From NCBI RefSeq assembly GCF_001279525.1, contig NZ_LGDY01000069.1, positions 1-64,000 of the forward strand: a stretch of DNA of 64,000 bases. Direction: 5' to 3'. Each line of letters begins with the position of its first letter. The stretch's first letter is position 1. Shown here in pieces: positions 17,888 through 26,834 of this stretch. The notes under the pieces were generated by a model. The model searched no databases and was not told where the DNA came from. It saw nothing but the letters and a program-made list of their open reading frames with translations. Both the position numbers and the translations under genes were made by a program. The DNA is from Nocardia sp. NRRL S-836 (lineage in GTDB: Bacteria > Actinomycetota > Actinomycetes > Mycobacteriales > Pseudonocardiaceae).

Positions 17888-18351
17888 CGCACCCCACCGG
17901 AACCCACCTGATCGAGTCCGTCGTCGTGGAGATCGACGCGCCCGCCGAGTTCGTGTGGCAGGTGCTGGTCGACTACCCGAACTATCCACAGTGGAATCCC
18001 TACACGCTGGGCGTGGCCACGACGCTCGACATCGGCTCGCCGATCGACCTGACCCTGCCGCGCCCGGACGGCTCCGGGGGCACGTTCGTGAGCCGCGAGT
18101 TCGTCCGCGCCGTCGCGCCGCCGCGGTTGCTGCGCTACGACACCGGCGACACGTTCCCCGGCCTGCTCGGCGTGCGCGACCAGTGGATCACGGCGCTCGG
18201 GCCGCGGCGGTGCGGCTACCACACCTGTGAGACGTTCAGCGGCAGGTACGCCGACGCGGTGGTGGCCGCACAGGGAGCGTGGGTGAAGCAGGGGTTCGAC
18301 GCCGTCGCGCACGCGTTGCGCGACCGGGTGGCCGCGCTGATCACGGGCTGA
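17884..18351 (+). CDS. SRPBCC-family (START-like) small protein
   Basis: 155 aa. It begins with SVVVEIDAPAEFVWQVLVDYPNYPQWNP, the START/polyketide-cyclase signature, and ends in a long amphipathic helix (GAWVKQGFDAVAHALRDRVAAL). The fold makes a hydrophobic cavity for a lipid or aromatic ligand. As the last gene of the sulfation operon it may bind or shuttle the hydrophobic substrate (inference). Its 3' end overlaps the convergent TIR-WD40 gene by 11 bp. Confidence 0.82.
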   Translation: MTHPTGTHLIESVVVEIDAPAEFVWQVLVDYPNYPQWNPYTLGVATTLDIGSPIDLTLPRPDGSGGTFVSREFVRAVAPPRLLRYDTGDTFPGLLGVRDQWITALGPRRCGYHTCETFSGRYADAVVAAQGAWVKQGFDAVAHALRDRVAALITG

Positions 18352-20410
18352 CCCGGTCCACCAGCCACGCGGGCAGGGAGACCTGGCCCAGCACGGTCTG
18401 CTCCCCGCTGCCGACGGTCATGAGCCTGATCTCGAACGGCCGCTTCGAGGTCCACACGACCCGGTTGCCGACGCCGGTCCAGCCGACGAGGTGGACACCG
18501 CCGTCGAGGGCCTCGTCCTGGCCGTGCGCCGTGTCGGTCAGCACCCGTCCGTCCGGCACCGACCACGCGCGCACGTCGTCCCTGTTGGTGGCGGCGATGC
18601 TCGCACTGTCCGGTGACCAGGCGAGCGACGCCGCCGAGGAACCGGTGGGGTGCAGGGCCAGCGGTGGTACCGCCTCGCCGCTCTCCGCCTTCCACAGCCG
18701 GACAACGCCTCCGGTCGAGTCCGCCACCGCCAGCCACGCGCTGTCCGGTGACCACCGCAGGTCGTCGATCGCGTTCCAGCCGCGCTGGAAGCCCAGATCG
18801 GTGCTGGAGGTGAACCGGCCGTCGGCGATCCGGTGGAACACCAGGCTCGACTCCAGGGCGACCGTGGCGAGCCGGCTCCCGTCGGGAGACCACGAGACCT
18901 GCTTGACGAAGTTCCGGTGGCCCTGGAACGAGTCCAGCTCGCTCAGGTCCCGGTCCCCGACCCGCAGCAGGCGCACGGTGTGGTCCCAGCTGCCCGCCGC
19001 GATCGTGTCGGACCTGTTCGGCGCCCACGCCAGCGCACTCACCCGGCGCGTCAGGCCGGAGAACACCGCCTTGCCCACGAACGGCTGCTCCGCGTCGATC
19101 CGCCAGATCCGCACGACACCGTCGCCGTCACCGGTGGCGATCCTGCTGCTGTCCGGCGACCAGGCGATGTCGTCCAGCAGTCCCTGGTGCCCGGAGAACC
19201 GGCGCGCGACCCGCAGGCTCGTGGCGTCCCACAGGTACATCCTCCCGTCGTAGTCGTTCCCGGTCACCAGCCACCTCCCGTCCGGCGACCACCGCACCAG
19301 GTCCGCGGGACGTTCCCCGAGGTCGGCCAGGTGACCGGCCGGGGTGCTCCACGCACGGCGTCCGACGTCCCAGGTGCGCAGCTCGCCGCGGAAGACGGTG
19401 GCGACGAACCGGCCGTCGGGTGACAGCTCGGCACCGCTCAGCGCCCGTGCCGGGTAGGTGAGGTCGGTCAGGCCGCTCCAGCCCAGCGGGGCCAGCAGCG
19501 CCAGCACGAACACCGCGACGCCCAGCCGGTGGGTCCGCCGCGGCACCCGTGTGACCGAGTCGCGCAGGTGCTGCTTCTGCAGCTCCTCCAGCTGGGCCGT
19601 CATCAGCGGGACGTCCTCGGAGAAGTGCTCTCCCGGCCGCAGCCGCGCGGACTGCAGGTGCGGCAGCACGGCGATGCTCGCGGGCAGGTCCTCGGCCGCG
19701 GGCAGGGCGGCGCCGTCCACCAGCACCGGAACGACCGGTTTGCCGGTGGCCAGCGCGGTCTCGACCTCGATCAGGACGTAGTCCTCCCGCTGGCCCGCGC
19801 GCTCGCGCAACAGCTCCAGCCAGCGCGGCCCGATGACGACCAGCGCCACGTCGCACCGCCCGAGGACGTCGACCAGGCGGGGCCGGAAGTCGTGGCCCAG
19901 CGGCAGCGACCGCCGGTCGAGGAAGATCCGGTGGGTGCCGTACCCGGCGACCAGCCGGTCGTACAACCGGGTCGCGGCTTGCTCCGCGTCGTCCCGCCGG
20001 TAGCTGATGAAGACCTTCGGCTTGCGGCGCAGCATGGCGTCGTCACCCAGCCACACCACGACGAGGAAGCTGACGACCCCCAGCAGCAGGCCGATCACCC
20101 CGCCCTCGACCGTCTCGCCCTTGGTGAGTGTGCCCAGCGTGAGCCCGGTGGCGGCGGGAATCAGCACGTTGAACGACAACACCGCGGCCGGGCCGAGCGT
20201 GCCGCGCAACCAGACCACCTGCACCGCCGCGAACAACCCCACGACGATCAGCACGATCGCCGACACGCTCGCGGCGTCACCGAACTCGTCGCTGGCGAAG
20301 TGGAACCACCACACCGCCGCCAGGAACGGGACGAGCACCACGGCGAGCCGTACCCGCAGGGTGCTGCGGAAGGGCCCGGAAACCCGTTTCACACCAGATC
20401 GTCGCAGCAC
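18341..20410 (-). CDS. Membrane TIR-domain protein with seven-bladed WD40 propeller
   Basis: 689 aa. Four N-terminal membrane segments (about 20-37, 47-68, 72-90, 102-121) are followed by a TIR domain from about 131: KVFISYRRDDAEQAATRLYDRL, RIFLDRRSLPLGHDF, LVVIGPRWLELL. E215 in YVLIEVETAL sits where the NADase Glu of catalytic TIR domains lies. A fifth membrane span (about 303-325) precedes seven WD40 repeats (WSPDGRW-type, about 335-680). Such a layout places TIR in the cytoplasm and the propeller outside. TIR-WD40 proteins act in NAD-consuming signalling or defence; membrane linkage suggests sensing. The GTG at 20410 is the earliest sensible start. Function here is inferred; it stands alone, not in a known defence operon. 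Confidence 0.85.
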   Translation of the reverse strand: MLRRSGVKRVSGPFRSTLRVRLAVVLVPFLAAVWWFHFASDEFGDAASVSAIVLIVVGLFAAVQVVWLRGTLGPAAVLSFNVLIPAATGLTLGTLTKGETVEGGVIGLLLGVVSFLVVVWLGDDAMLRRKPKVFISYRRDDAEQAATRLYDRLVAGYGTHRIFLDRRSLPLGHDFRPRLVDVLGRCDVALVVIGPRWLELLRERAGQREDYVLIEVETALATGKPVVPVLVDGAALPAAEDLPASIAVLPHLQSARLRPGEHFSEDVPLMTAQLEELQKQHLRDSVTRVPRRTHRLGVAVFVLALLAPLGWSGLTDLTYPARALSGAELSPDGRFVATVFRGELRTWDVGRRAWSTPAGHLADLGERPADLVRWSPDGRWLVTGNDYDGRMYLWDATSLRVARRFSGHQGLLDDIAWSPDSSRIATGDGDGVVRIWRIDAEQPFVGKAVFSGLTRRVSALAWAPNRSDTIAAGSWDHTVRLLRVGDRDLSELDSFQGHRNFVKQVSWSPDGSRLATVALESSLVFHRIADGRFTSSTDLGFQRGWNAIDDLRWSPDSAWLAVADSTGGVVRLWKAESGEAVPPLALHPTGSSAASLAWSPDSASIAATNRDDVRAWSVPDGRVLTDTAHGQDEALDGGVHLVGWTGVGNRVVWTSKRPFEIRLMTVGSGEQTVLGQVSLPAWLVDRVSP

Positions 20411-20532
20411 GGGGACGACATCGCCGTCGTGGAATCCTCCGTTACCGCGATTCCACGTCGCCAGGGCCGTGAACAGCGGGTAACACGGCGGTCACACAGC
20501 TCTCCCCCGCACGAAACGCGGCCTTCCTAGCG

Positions 20533-22158
20533 TTGCCGGTCGTGACAGCCGACGTGGTGGAGCGCAGCCAGACTTCCGGTACCTCGGGGGAAACCCTGGA
20601 GGACTACACCCTGCGGTTCGCGCCGCGCACCTACCGCCGCTGGACCCCCGCGGTCGTCGGCGCGTCGGCGCTGGGTGGCATCGCCTACATGGCGGACTTC
20701 TCGATCGGTGCGGGCATCGGCCTGACGCACGGGACCGGGAACGCGTTGCTGGCCATCGGGTTCGCGGCGCTGGTGATCTTCGTGACCGGTTTCCCGCTGG
20801 CGTACTACGCCGCGCGGTACAACATCGACCTCGACCTGATCACCCGCGGCTCGGGCTTCGGGTACTACGGGTCCGTGCTCACGAGCGTGATCTTCGCGAG
20901 CTTCACGTTCATCTTCTTCGCGCTCGAGGGCTCGATCATGGCGCAGGGGCTGAGGTACGCGCTGAACCTGCCGCTGTGGCTGGGATACCTGCTGTCGACG
21001 CTGGTGATCATCCCGCTGGTGATCTACGGGATGAGGGTGCTGGCCAAGCTGCAGAGCTGGACGAACCCGCTGTGGTTGCTGCTGATGGTGGCGCCACTGC
21101 TGTTCCTCGTGGTCACGCAGCCGGAGTCGGTGCGGCGGTGGCTCGCCTACGACGGCGGCGGCAACGGGCTCAGCACGGCCGCGGTGATGCTGGGCGCCGG
21201 CGTGTGCCTGTCGTTGATGGGGCAGATCGGCGAGCAGATCGACTACCTGCGGTTCATGCCGCCGCGCACCGCGGCGAACAAGCGGGCGTGGTGGACGTCG
21301 GTGGTGCTCGCCGGGCCGGGCTGGGTGGTGTTCGGTGCGCTCAAGCAGGCGATCGGCGTGTTCATGGCCGTCTACGTGCTGGACGCGGTCGGTGCGGCGG
21401 CCGCGGTCGAGCCGATCGAGCAGTTCACCGGGGTGTTCAAGCAGTTCATGCCGCCGTGGCTGGTCGTGCCGCTCGCGCTGGTGCTGGTCGTGCTGAGCCA
21501 GGTGAAGATCAACGTCACCAACGCCTACTCCGGGTCGCTGGCCTGGACGAACTCGTTCACCCGCGTCACCAGGCGGTATCCGGGGCGGCTGGTGTTCGTG
21601 TGCGTGAACCTGGCGTTCGCGCTGGTGCTGATGGAGGCGGACATGTTCAGCTTCCTCAACAAGATCCTGAGCTTCTACTCCAACTGCGCGATGGCGTGGG
21701 TGGTCACCGTCGCCGCGGACATCGCGATCAACAAGTACGTGCTCAAGCTGTCGCCGAAGCAGCCGGAGTTCCGCCGCGGCATGCTCTACGCGGTCAACCC
21801 GGTCGGCGTGGTGTCGTTCCTGGCCTCGTCGCTGCTGTCGATCGGTGTCTACTTCGGACTGTTCGGCGCGGCCGTCCAGCCGTACTCGCCGCTGGTGGCC
21901 GTGGGCATCCCGATCGTGGTGACGCCGCTGATGGCGGTGCTCACGCGCGGGCGGTTCTACCTGCGCCGCACCGATGACGGGATCGCCGAACCGCTGCTGG
22001 ACGCGGACGGCAACCCGAGCGGGACCACGTACGGCTGCGTGGTGTGCGGGGAGCCCTACGAACGGCCCGACATGGCCGCGAGCGCGCGGGGAGGGGAGAT
22101 CTGTTCGCTGTGCCTGAGCACCGACCGCTCCGGCGCGCACGTCCTGCCCGCGACCTGA
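20533..22158 (+). CDS. NCS1-family nucleobase/cation symporter with C-terminal zinc ribbon
   Basis: 541 aa, 12 predicted membrane spans. LEDYTLRFAPRTYRRWTPAVVGASALGGIAYMADF, GSGFGYYGSVLTSVIF and KINVTNAYSGSLAWTNSF are characteristic of the purine/cytosine permease (NCS1) family, which imports nucleobases or hydantoins with H+ or Na+. After the last span, the roughly 60-residue cytoplasmic tail carries C-x2-C-x18-C-x2-C (GCVVCGEPYERP...EICSLCLST), a probable zinc ribbon not found in standard NCS1 carriers. TTG at 20533 or GTG at 20542 may be the start. It diverges from the TIR gene and is not in an operon. Confidence 0.85.
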   Translation: MPVVTADVVERSQTSGTSGETLEDYTLRFAPRTYRRWTPAVVGASALGGIAYMADFSIGAGIGLTHGTGNALLAIGFAALVIFVTGFPLAYYAARYNIDLDLITRGSGFGYYGSVLTSVIFASFTFIFFALEGSIMAQGLRYALNLPLWLGYLLSTLVIIPLVIYGMRVLAKLQSWTNPLWLLLMVAPLLFLVVTQPESVRRWLAYDGGGNGLSTAAVMLGAGVCLSLMGQIGEQIDYLRFMPPRTAANKRAWWTSVVLAGPGWVVFGALKQAIGVFMAVYVLDAVGAAAAVEPIEQFTGVFKQFMPPWLVVPLALVLVVLSQVKINVTNAYSGSLAWTNSFTRVTRRYPGRLVFVCVNLAFALVLMEADMFSFLNKILSFYSNCAMAWVVTVAADIAINKYVLKLSPKQPEFRRGMLYAVNPVGVVSFLASSLLSIGVYFGLFGAAVQPYSPLVAVGIPIVVTPLMAVLTRGRFYLRRTDDGIAEPLLDADGNPSGTTYGCVVCGEPYERPDMAASARGGEICSLCLSTDRSGAHVLPAT

Positions 22159-22270
22159 GCGGGTGGTGCGGCTCGTGGGTCCGGCACCGGGTCCACGGGC
22201 CGTTCCGGGACCTGCCGGGAGGCGGGGAATCCAGAACCCCATTCCTTCCCACTTCAACATATAGCGCACC

Positions 22271-22293
22271 GGGGGCCTTGCGGCAAGCCCCCC
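22271..22293. promoter_or_regulatory. RAE-like palindrome upstream of rph
   Basis: Five G, then C, CTTGC, a central G, GCAAG, C and five C make a 23-bp palindrome with one C-C mismatch (22276/22288). The inner 19 bp match the rifamycin-associated element (RAE) known upstream of rifamycin-inactivating genes, apart from that one base. It lies 100 bp before the rph start. It predicts that rph is rifamycin-inducible. Confidence 0.75.
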
Positions 22294-22393
22294 GTCGTGC
22301 CGCAGAATCTGCGGCCGAAGCCAGAACCTGCGGAAACACGGCATCGAGAGGACGCTGTGTCCACAGGTCGGCAGACGGGGGAAGGCAACACAG

Positions 22394-24991
22394 ATGGGTA
22401 GCCACGTGCTCGGTCTCCAGGAGATCGACCGGTCGCAGGTCGGCGTCGTCGGCGGCAAGGGCGCGCAGCTGGGCGAGCTCGCGCGGATCGGGGGCATCCG
22501 CGTGCCCGCCGGTTTCTGCGTGACGACCGACGCCTTCCGGCGGGTGCTGCAGGACGTGCCGGCGGTCGAGGAGCTGCTCGACCGGCTGTCGCGGCTGCGG
22601 CCGGACGACCGGGAGGAGATCGACAAGGGCAGCGCGGAGGTGCGGCAGGCGCTGGAGGCGGCCCCGATCCCCGACGACGTGGCGGCGGCGATCACCGGCG
22701 AGCTCACCCGGCTGGGTGACCAGGTCGCCTACGCCGTCCGGTCGAGTGCCACGGCGGAGGACCTGCCGACGGCGTCGTTCGCGGGTCAGCAGGACACGTA
22801 CCTCAACGTCGTGGGAGCGGCGTCGGTCCTGCGGCACGTCAGCCGGTGCTGGGCCTCGCTGTTCACCGAGCGGGCCGTCACCTACCGGCTGCGCAACGGT
22901 TTCGACCACCACAGGGTGCACATGGCCGTGGTCGTGCAGCAGATGGTCTTCCCGCAGGCCGCGGGTGTGCTCTTCACGGCCGACCCGATCACGTCCAACC
23001 GCAGGGTCGCGTGCGTGGAGGCCGGCTTCGGGCTCGGCGAGGCGCTGGTCTCCGGCCTGGTCAACGCGGACGTCTACCGCGTCCGCGACGGCGAGATCGT
23101 CTCCAGGGCGGTCGCGGCCAAGGACCTCGCCATCGAGGCGCTGCCGGGCGGTGGGACGCGCGAGCAGGAGGTCGAGCCGGACCGCCGCGAACAGCCGGCG
23201 CTGACCGACGAGCAGGTGCTGGAGCTCGTGCGGCTCGGCCGGCGGATCGAGGCGCACTTCGGCCGGCCACAGGACATCGAGTGGTGCCTGGCCGGCGACG
23301 GGTTCCAGGTCGTGCAGAGCAGGCCGATCACCACGCTGTTCCCGGTGCCCGAGACCGGCGACGACGGGAACCACGTCTTCGTCTCCGTCGGGCACCAGCA
23401 GATGATGACCGACGCGATGAAGCCCCTGGGCCTGTCGGTGTGGCAGCTGACGACCCCGCGGCGCATGGCGGAGGCGGGCGGCCGGTTGTTCGTCGACGTC
23501 ACCGCCATCCTGGCCACGCCCAGCAGCCGTGCGGCGTTCCTGGGCGTGGCGGGCGGCTCCGACCCGTTGACGGGTGACGCGCTGCGGACCGTCATGGACC
23601 GCGAGGGCTTCCTGCCGCCGCCCCTGGAGGAGGGCGCCGTCCCGCCGATCCCCGGTGCGGCACCGACGACGATCGAGACCGACCCGGACGTCGTCACCGA
23701 GCTGATCGGGCAGGCCGAGGCCTCCGTCGCCGCGCTCAAACGCGACATCGCGAGCAAGTCGGGGGCCGAGCTGGTCGACTTCGTCCTCGGCGACTTCCAG
23801 GAGCTGCGCCGGGTCCTGTTCGACGCGCGCAGCAGCCAGGCGGTCATGGCCGGGATGCAGGCGACCCGGTGGCTCAACGACAACCTGCTGGACTGGCTCG
23901 GCGAGAAGAACGCGGCGGACACCCTCACGCTGTCGGCCCCGCACAACGTGACGTCCGAGATGGGCCTGGCCCTGCTCGACGTCGCGGACGTGATCCGGCC
24001 GCACCGCGAGGTCGTCGCGTTCCTGCAGGACGCCCAGGACGACTTCCTGGACGAGCTGGACGGACTCCCCGGTGGGGCCGCGGCACGGGACGCCATCGTG
24101 GCCTACCTCGACCGGTACGGCATGCGCTGCGTCGGCGAGATCGACATCACCCGGCCGCGGTGGAGCGAACGCCCGGCCGCGCTCCTGCCGATGATCCTCA
24201 CCAACGTGCGGAACTTCGAGGCCGGCGCCGGAGCGCGCCGCTTCGAGCAGGGCCGCGAGGAGGCGCGGGCCAAGGAGCAGGAGCTGCTGGAACGCCTGCG
24301 CGCGCTGCCGGACGGGGAGGCGAAGGCGGCCGAGACCAAGCGGATGATCGACCGCGTCCGCACGTTCATCGGGTACCGGGAGTACCCGAAGTACTTCATG
24401 ATCAGCCGCTACTTCGTCTACAAGCAGGCCCTGCTGGCGGAAGCGGCCCGGCTCGTGCGGGCGGGCGTGCTCAGCACCGAGGAGGACATGTTCTTCCTGA
24501 CGCTGCAGGAGTTCCACGACGTCGTGCGGACGAACGAGGTGGACGACGAGCTGGTCCGCCGCCGCAGGGAGGAGTTCCGGTCGTACGAGGCCCTCACGCC
24601 ACCGCGCGTGCTCACCTCGGACGGCGAGGCCGTTGCCGGCGCGTACAACCGCGAAGACCTGCCCGAAGGTGCGCTGGTCGGCCTGGCGGTGTCGAGCGGA
24701 ACGGTCGAAGGGCGCGCGCGTGTCGTCCTCGACATGGCTGACGCCGACCTGGAACCGGGCGACATCCTGGTCACCGCCCACACGGACCCGAGCTGGTCAC
24801 CGTTGTTCGTCGCGATCTCGGGCCTGGTGACCGAGGTCGGCGGCCTGATGACGCACGGCGCGGTGGTGGCGCGCGAGTACGGGCTACCCGCCGTCGTCGG
24901 GCTGGAGAACGCCACCCGGTTGATCCAGGACGGGCAGCGGATCAGGGTGAACGGCACCGACGGGTACGTGGAGGTGCTGCCGGCGACCTGA
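22394..24991 (+). CDS. rph: Rifamycin phosphotransferase
   Basis: 865 aa, matching Rph proteins (about 865-870 aa). Domains run ATP-grasp (about 1-310: VGGKGAQLGELARIGGIRVPAGF, AVRSSATAEDLPTASFAGQQ, VVVQQMVFPQAAGVLFTADP, DIEWCLAGDGFQVVQSRPIT), a helical rifamycin-binding domain (about 320-745), and the swivelling His domain (LVTEVGGLMTHGAVVARE, H821 catalytic). The His is phosphorylated from ATP and the phosphate passes to the rifamycin ansa hydroxyl. PEP synthase shares the ends of this architecture, but the middle domain and the absence of a PEP barrel fit Rph. The ATG at 22394 follows a GGGGGAAGG purine run. The RAE-like palindrome upstream supports the assignment. Confidence 0.9.
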   Translation: MGSHVLGLQEIDRSQVGVVGGKGAQLGELARIGGIRVPAGFCVTTDAFRRVLQDVPAVEELLDRLSRLRPDDREEIDKGSAEVRQALEAAPIPDDVAAAITGELTRLGDQVAYAVRSSATAEDLPTASFAGQQDTYLNVVGAASVLRHVSRCWASLFTERAVTYRLRNGFDHHRVHMAVVVQQMVFPQAAGVLFTADPITSNRRVACVEAGFGLGEALVSGLVNADVYRVRDGEIVSRAVAAKDLAIEALPGGGTREQEVEPDRREQPALTDEQVLELVRLGRRIEAHFGRPQDIEWCLAGDGFQVVQSRPITTLFPVPETGDDGNHVFVSVGHQQMMTDAMKPLGLSVWQLTTPRRMAEAGGRLFVDVTAILATPSSRAAFLGVAGGSDPLTGDALRTVMDREGFLPPPLEEGAVPPIPGAAPTTIETDPDVVTELIGQAEASVAALKRDIASKSGAELVDFVLGDFQELRRVLFDARSSQAVMAGMQATRWLNDNLLDWLGEKNAADTLTLSAPHNVTSEMGLALLDVADVIRPHREVVAFLQDAQDDFLDELDGLPGGAAARDAIVAYLDRYGMRCVGEIDITRPRWSERPAALLPMILTNVRNFEAGAGARRFEQGREEARAKEQELLERLRALPDGEAKAAETKRMIDRVRTFIGYREYPKYFMISRYFVYKQALLAEAARLVRAGVLSTEEDMFFLTLQEFHDVVRTNEVDDELVRRRREEFRSYEALTPPRVLTSDGEAVAGAYNREDLPEGALVGLAVSSGTVEGRARVVLDMADADLEPGDILVTAHTDPSWSPLFVAISGLVTEVGGLMTHGAVVAREYGLPAVVGLENATRLIQDGQRIRVNGTDGYVEVLPAT

Positions 24992-25020
24992 TCCGGTGCC
25001 GCGGCACGCGTTCTGACCGC

Positions 25021-25053
25021 ACCCCCGGCGGGCGATCCCGGCCCGTCGGGGGT
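25021..25053. terminator. Bidirectional hairpin between rph and the GH12 gene
   Basis: ACCCCCGGCGGG (25021-25032) and CCCGTCGGGGGT (25042-25053) pair over 12 bp with a single G-T mismatch and a 9-nt loop. It sits midway between two converging stops, so it can serve both genes. Confidence 0.7.
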
Positions 25054-25067
25054 GTCGTGCCCGGCGG

Positions 25068-25886
25068 TCAGGGCGTCCGGTCGCCGACCGACACCGAGAA
25101 GCTCTCGATCGCGTTGCCCGCACCACCGCGCCACAGGTTGAACCCCGCCTCGACGGCGACCAGGTACCACCGCGGGTCGACGAGGCCGCGCCGGGTCGAG
25201 TCCACCGTGAACGCCCGGATGTCCAGGCCGCTGACCGCCGTGACCTCGACGACGCGCTCGTAGGTGATCCGCACGCGGTCGCGTTCCCGGGCGAGCCAGA
25301 CGTTCCACCGGGCGCCGGAGATCTCGACGTTCTCGGCCACCACCGACCCGCCCGGCCGGATGCCGCCCCTGCTGCGCATCCAGATCACCAGCTCGGCGCC
25401 GTCCGGTGTGCCGGTGGCGACCGGTCCACTGTGGAACCACACGACGTAGGCGGCGTTGAAGATCCCGCTGTCGACCTGCCTGGTGACCAGGTCGCTCGTG
25501 AGCGCCGGCAGCACCGACACCTGGACCGGCAGGTCGCCGACGTCCGTGCACTCCTCCCAGTGGCATCCCCTGACCAGCGAGGGAGACGCGGCCGGAGCAC
25601 CCTCCGGCGGCCGGGTGTGGCCGGCGCTCTCGACCGTCAGGGACTGGTCCCCCACGGAGACGCACTGCGGGGTGTCGGCGCCCCAGACGTTGTTCTGCGC
25701 CAGGTAGTCCCGTCCACCGGCGGGCGCGGTGTCGGCCTTGCCGCACAACCGGGTGGTGGCGGCCTCCGACGAGCCGGCGGCGGACAGCACCACCCCCACG
25801 AGCGCGGCGAGCAGGGCTCCGCCCAGTCCCACGGCCGCGAGCGCGATGGCCGCGCGGAACGCGATCTGAGCATGGGGGCTGTTCAC
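25068..25886 (-). CDS. GH12-family secreted protein with Asn at the usual acid/base position
   Basis: 272 aa with an N-terminal hydrophobic signal/anchor (about 9-36). The body follows GH12 (endoglucanase/xyloglucanase): YLAQNNVWGADTPQCVSV, SLVRGCHWEECTD, IFNAAYVVWFHSG, DGAELVIWM, RRGLVDPRWYLVAVEAGFNLWRGG, FSVSVGD. E165 in AELVIW corresponds to the nucleophile. The acid/base Glu, normally in an AGFE motif, is Asn (N250, codon at 25137-25139). Classical retaining hydrolysis should therefore be impaired, so the protein may bind beta-glucan rather than cut it, or have changed chemistry. Start GTG at 25886 has AGGAG 7 nt upstream. Confidence 0.78.
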   Translation of the reverse strand: MNSPHAQIAFRAAIALAAVGLGGALLAALVGVVLSAAGSSEAATTRLCGKADTAPAGGRDYLAQNNVWGADTPQCVSVGDQSLTVESAGHTRPPEGAPAASPSLVRGCHWEECTDVGDLPVQVSVLPALTSDLVTRQVDSGIFNAAYVVWFHSGPVATGTPDGAELVIWMRSRGGIRPGGSVVAENVEISGARWNVWLARERDRVRITYERVVEVTAVSGLDIRAFTVDSTRRGLVDPRWYLVAVEAGFNLWRGGAGNAIESFSVSVGDRTP

Positions 25887-25944
25887 GGAAAAGCTCCTCT
25901 CACGCCGCCGGCGGCGCGGCCGTCGTCCGGCGGACCACGTGGGT

Positions 25945-26718
25945 TCAAAGCCGTTGGGCCAGAAGGGAGTACGAGTTCGGCAGCTGCCCCCGCCACGCGG
26001 CCGCCGCGACGTCGTCCGGCCGCCAGAACGGCTCGGCGTACTCGGCGACGTGCTGGACGCGCAGGCCGGCGGAGATCACCGCGGTGATCACCTCGCCCAG
26101 ACTCGCCTGCCACTCGACCGCTCCCCCGCCGGGGAACGTGTCGTTGACGTGGGAACGGGCGAAGTACCCGCGGTCGGGCCGGATCCGGGGTTCGTCCTCG
26201 TCCCAGGTCCACAGCGGCACGGCGGGGTGCGCCTCGTGGACGAACAGGTACCCCTCCGGTCGCAACAGGCGAGCGACGTCCTCCGCCCACGCCCGCAGGT
26301 CGGGCAGCCAGATCAACGCCCCCTTGCCGGTGTAGACGAGGTCGGCGCACCCGTCGCGCAGCGGAGCACCCGGCAGCGCCGCCACCACGTACCGGCACGC
26401 GACGCCGAGCTCGTCGGCTCTGCGCTGCGCCGCGGTCGCGGCGACCTCGCTGAAGTCGACGCCCAGCACCGTCCTGGCGCCGGCGGCGACGAGAGCGATG
26501 TCGTCCAGCCCATGTCCGCTCTGCAGGTGGACGACGTCAGGTGCCGTCCCGAGCACGGGGCGCAGCAGGTCGAGCTCGCTCGCGAGCAGCGCCGACCCGT
26601 TCCTGGCCTGCTCCAGCAGCTCCCCGTACTCGCGGACGTGCTTGCGCGACGCCGCCTCCCACGCAACCCGGTTCCGCCCGGTGACAGGATCCACGAAGCC
26701 ACTGTGAGCACGTTCCAC
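25945..26718 (-). CDS. SAM-dependent class I methyltransferase
   Basis: 257 aa. The SAM-binding region is VVHLQSGHGLDDIALVAAGARTVLGVDFSE (the usual Gly-rich loop reads QSGHGLD), with RYVVAALPGAPLRDGCADLVYTGKGALIWLPDL as the following motifs. N-terminal FVDPVTGRNRVAWEAASRKH and C-terminal AEYAEPFW match actinobacterial stand-alone methyltransferases of unknown substrate. GTG at 26718 gives the family-like N-terminus; in-frame starts at 26769-26772 exist but add 17-18 uncharacteristic residues. It is 58 bp upstream of the GH12 gene on the same strand; no shared job is evident. Confidence 0.75.
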   Translation of the reverse strand: MERAHSGFVDPVTGRNRVAWEAASRKHVREYGELLEQARNGSALLASELDLLRPVLGTAPDVVHLQSGHGLDDIALVAAGARTVLGVDFSEVAATAAQRRADELGVACRYVVAALPGAPLRDGCADLVYTGKGALIWLPDLRAWAEDVARLLRPEGYLFVHEAHPAVPLWTWDEDEPRIRPDRGYFARSHVNDTFPGGGAVEWQASLGEVITAVISAGLRVQHVAEYAEPFWRPDDVAAAAWRGQLPNSYSLLAQRL

Positions 26719-26834
26719 CCGCCGCGTACAGCGAGATTCCGCGTGCCGGTCGATCGCGTCGGCTTCCATCACCGCGGGATACGCGCCCGGCGCCGTGCCG
26801 GTTCAACCACCGGGCGCACGACGTGACGCGGCGG

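Noticed and set aside
22394..24991. PEP synthase
   Set aside because: ATP-grasp and His domains fit both, but the middle domain, length and RAE-type palindrome fit rifamycin phosphotransferase.
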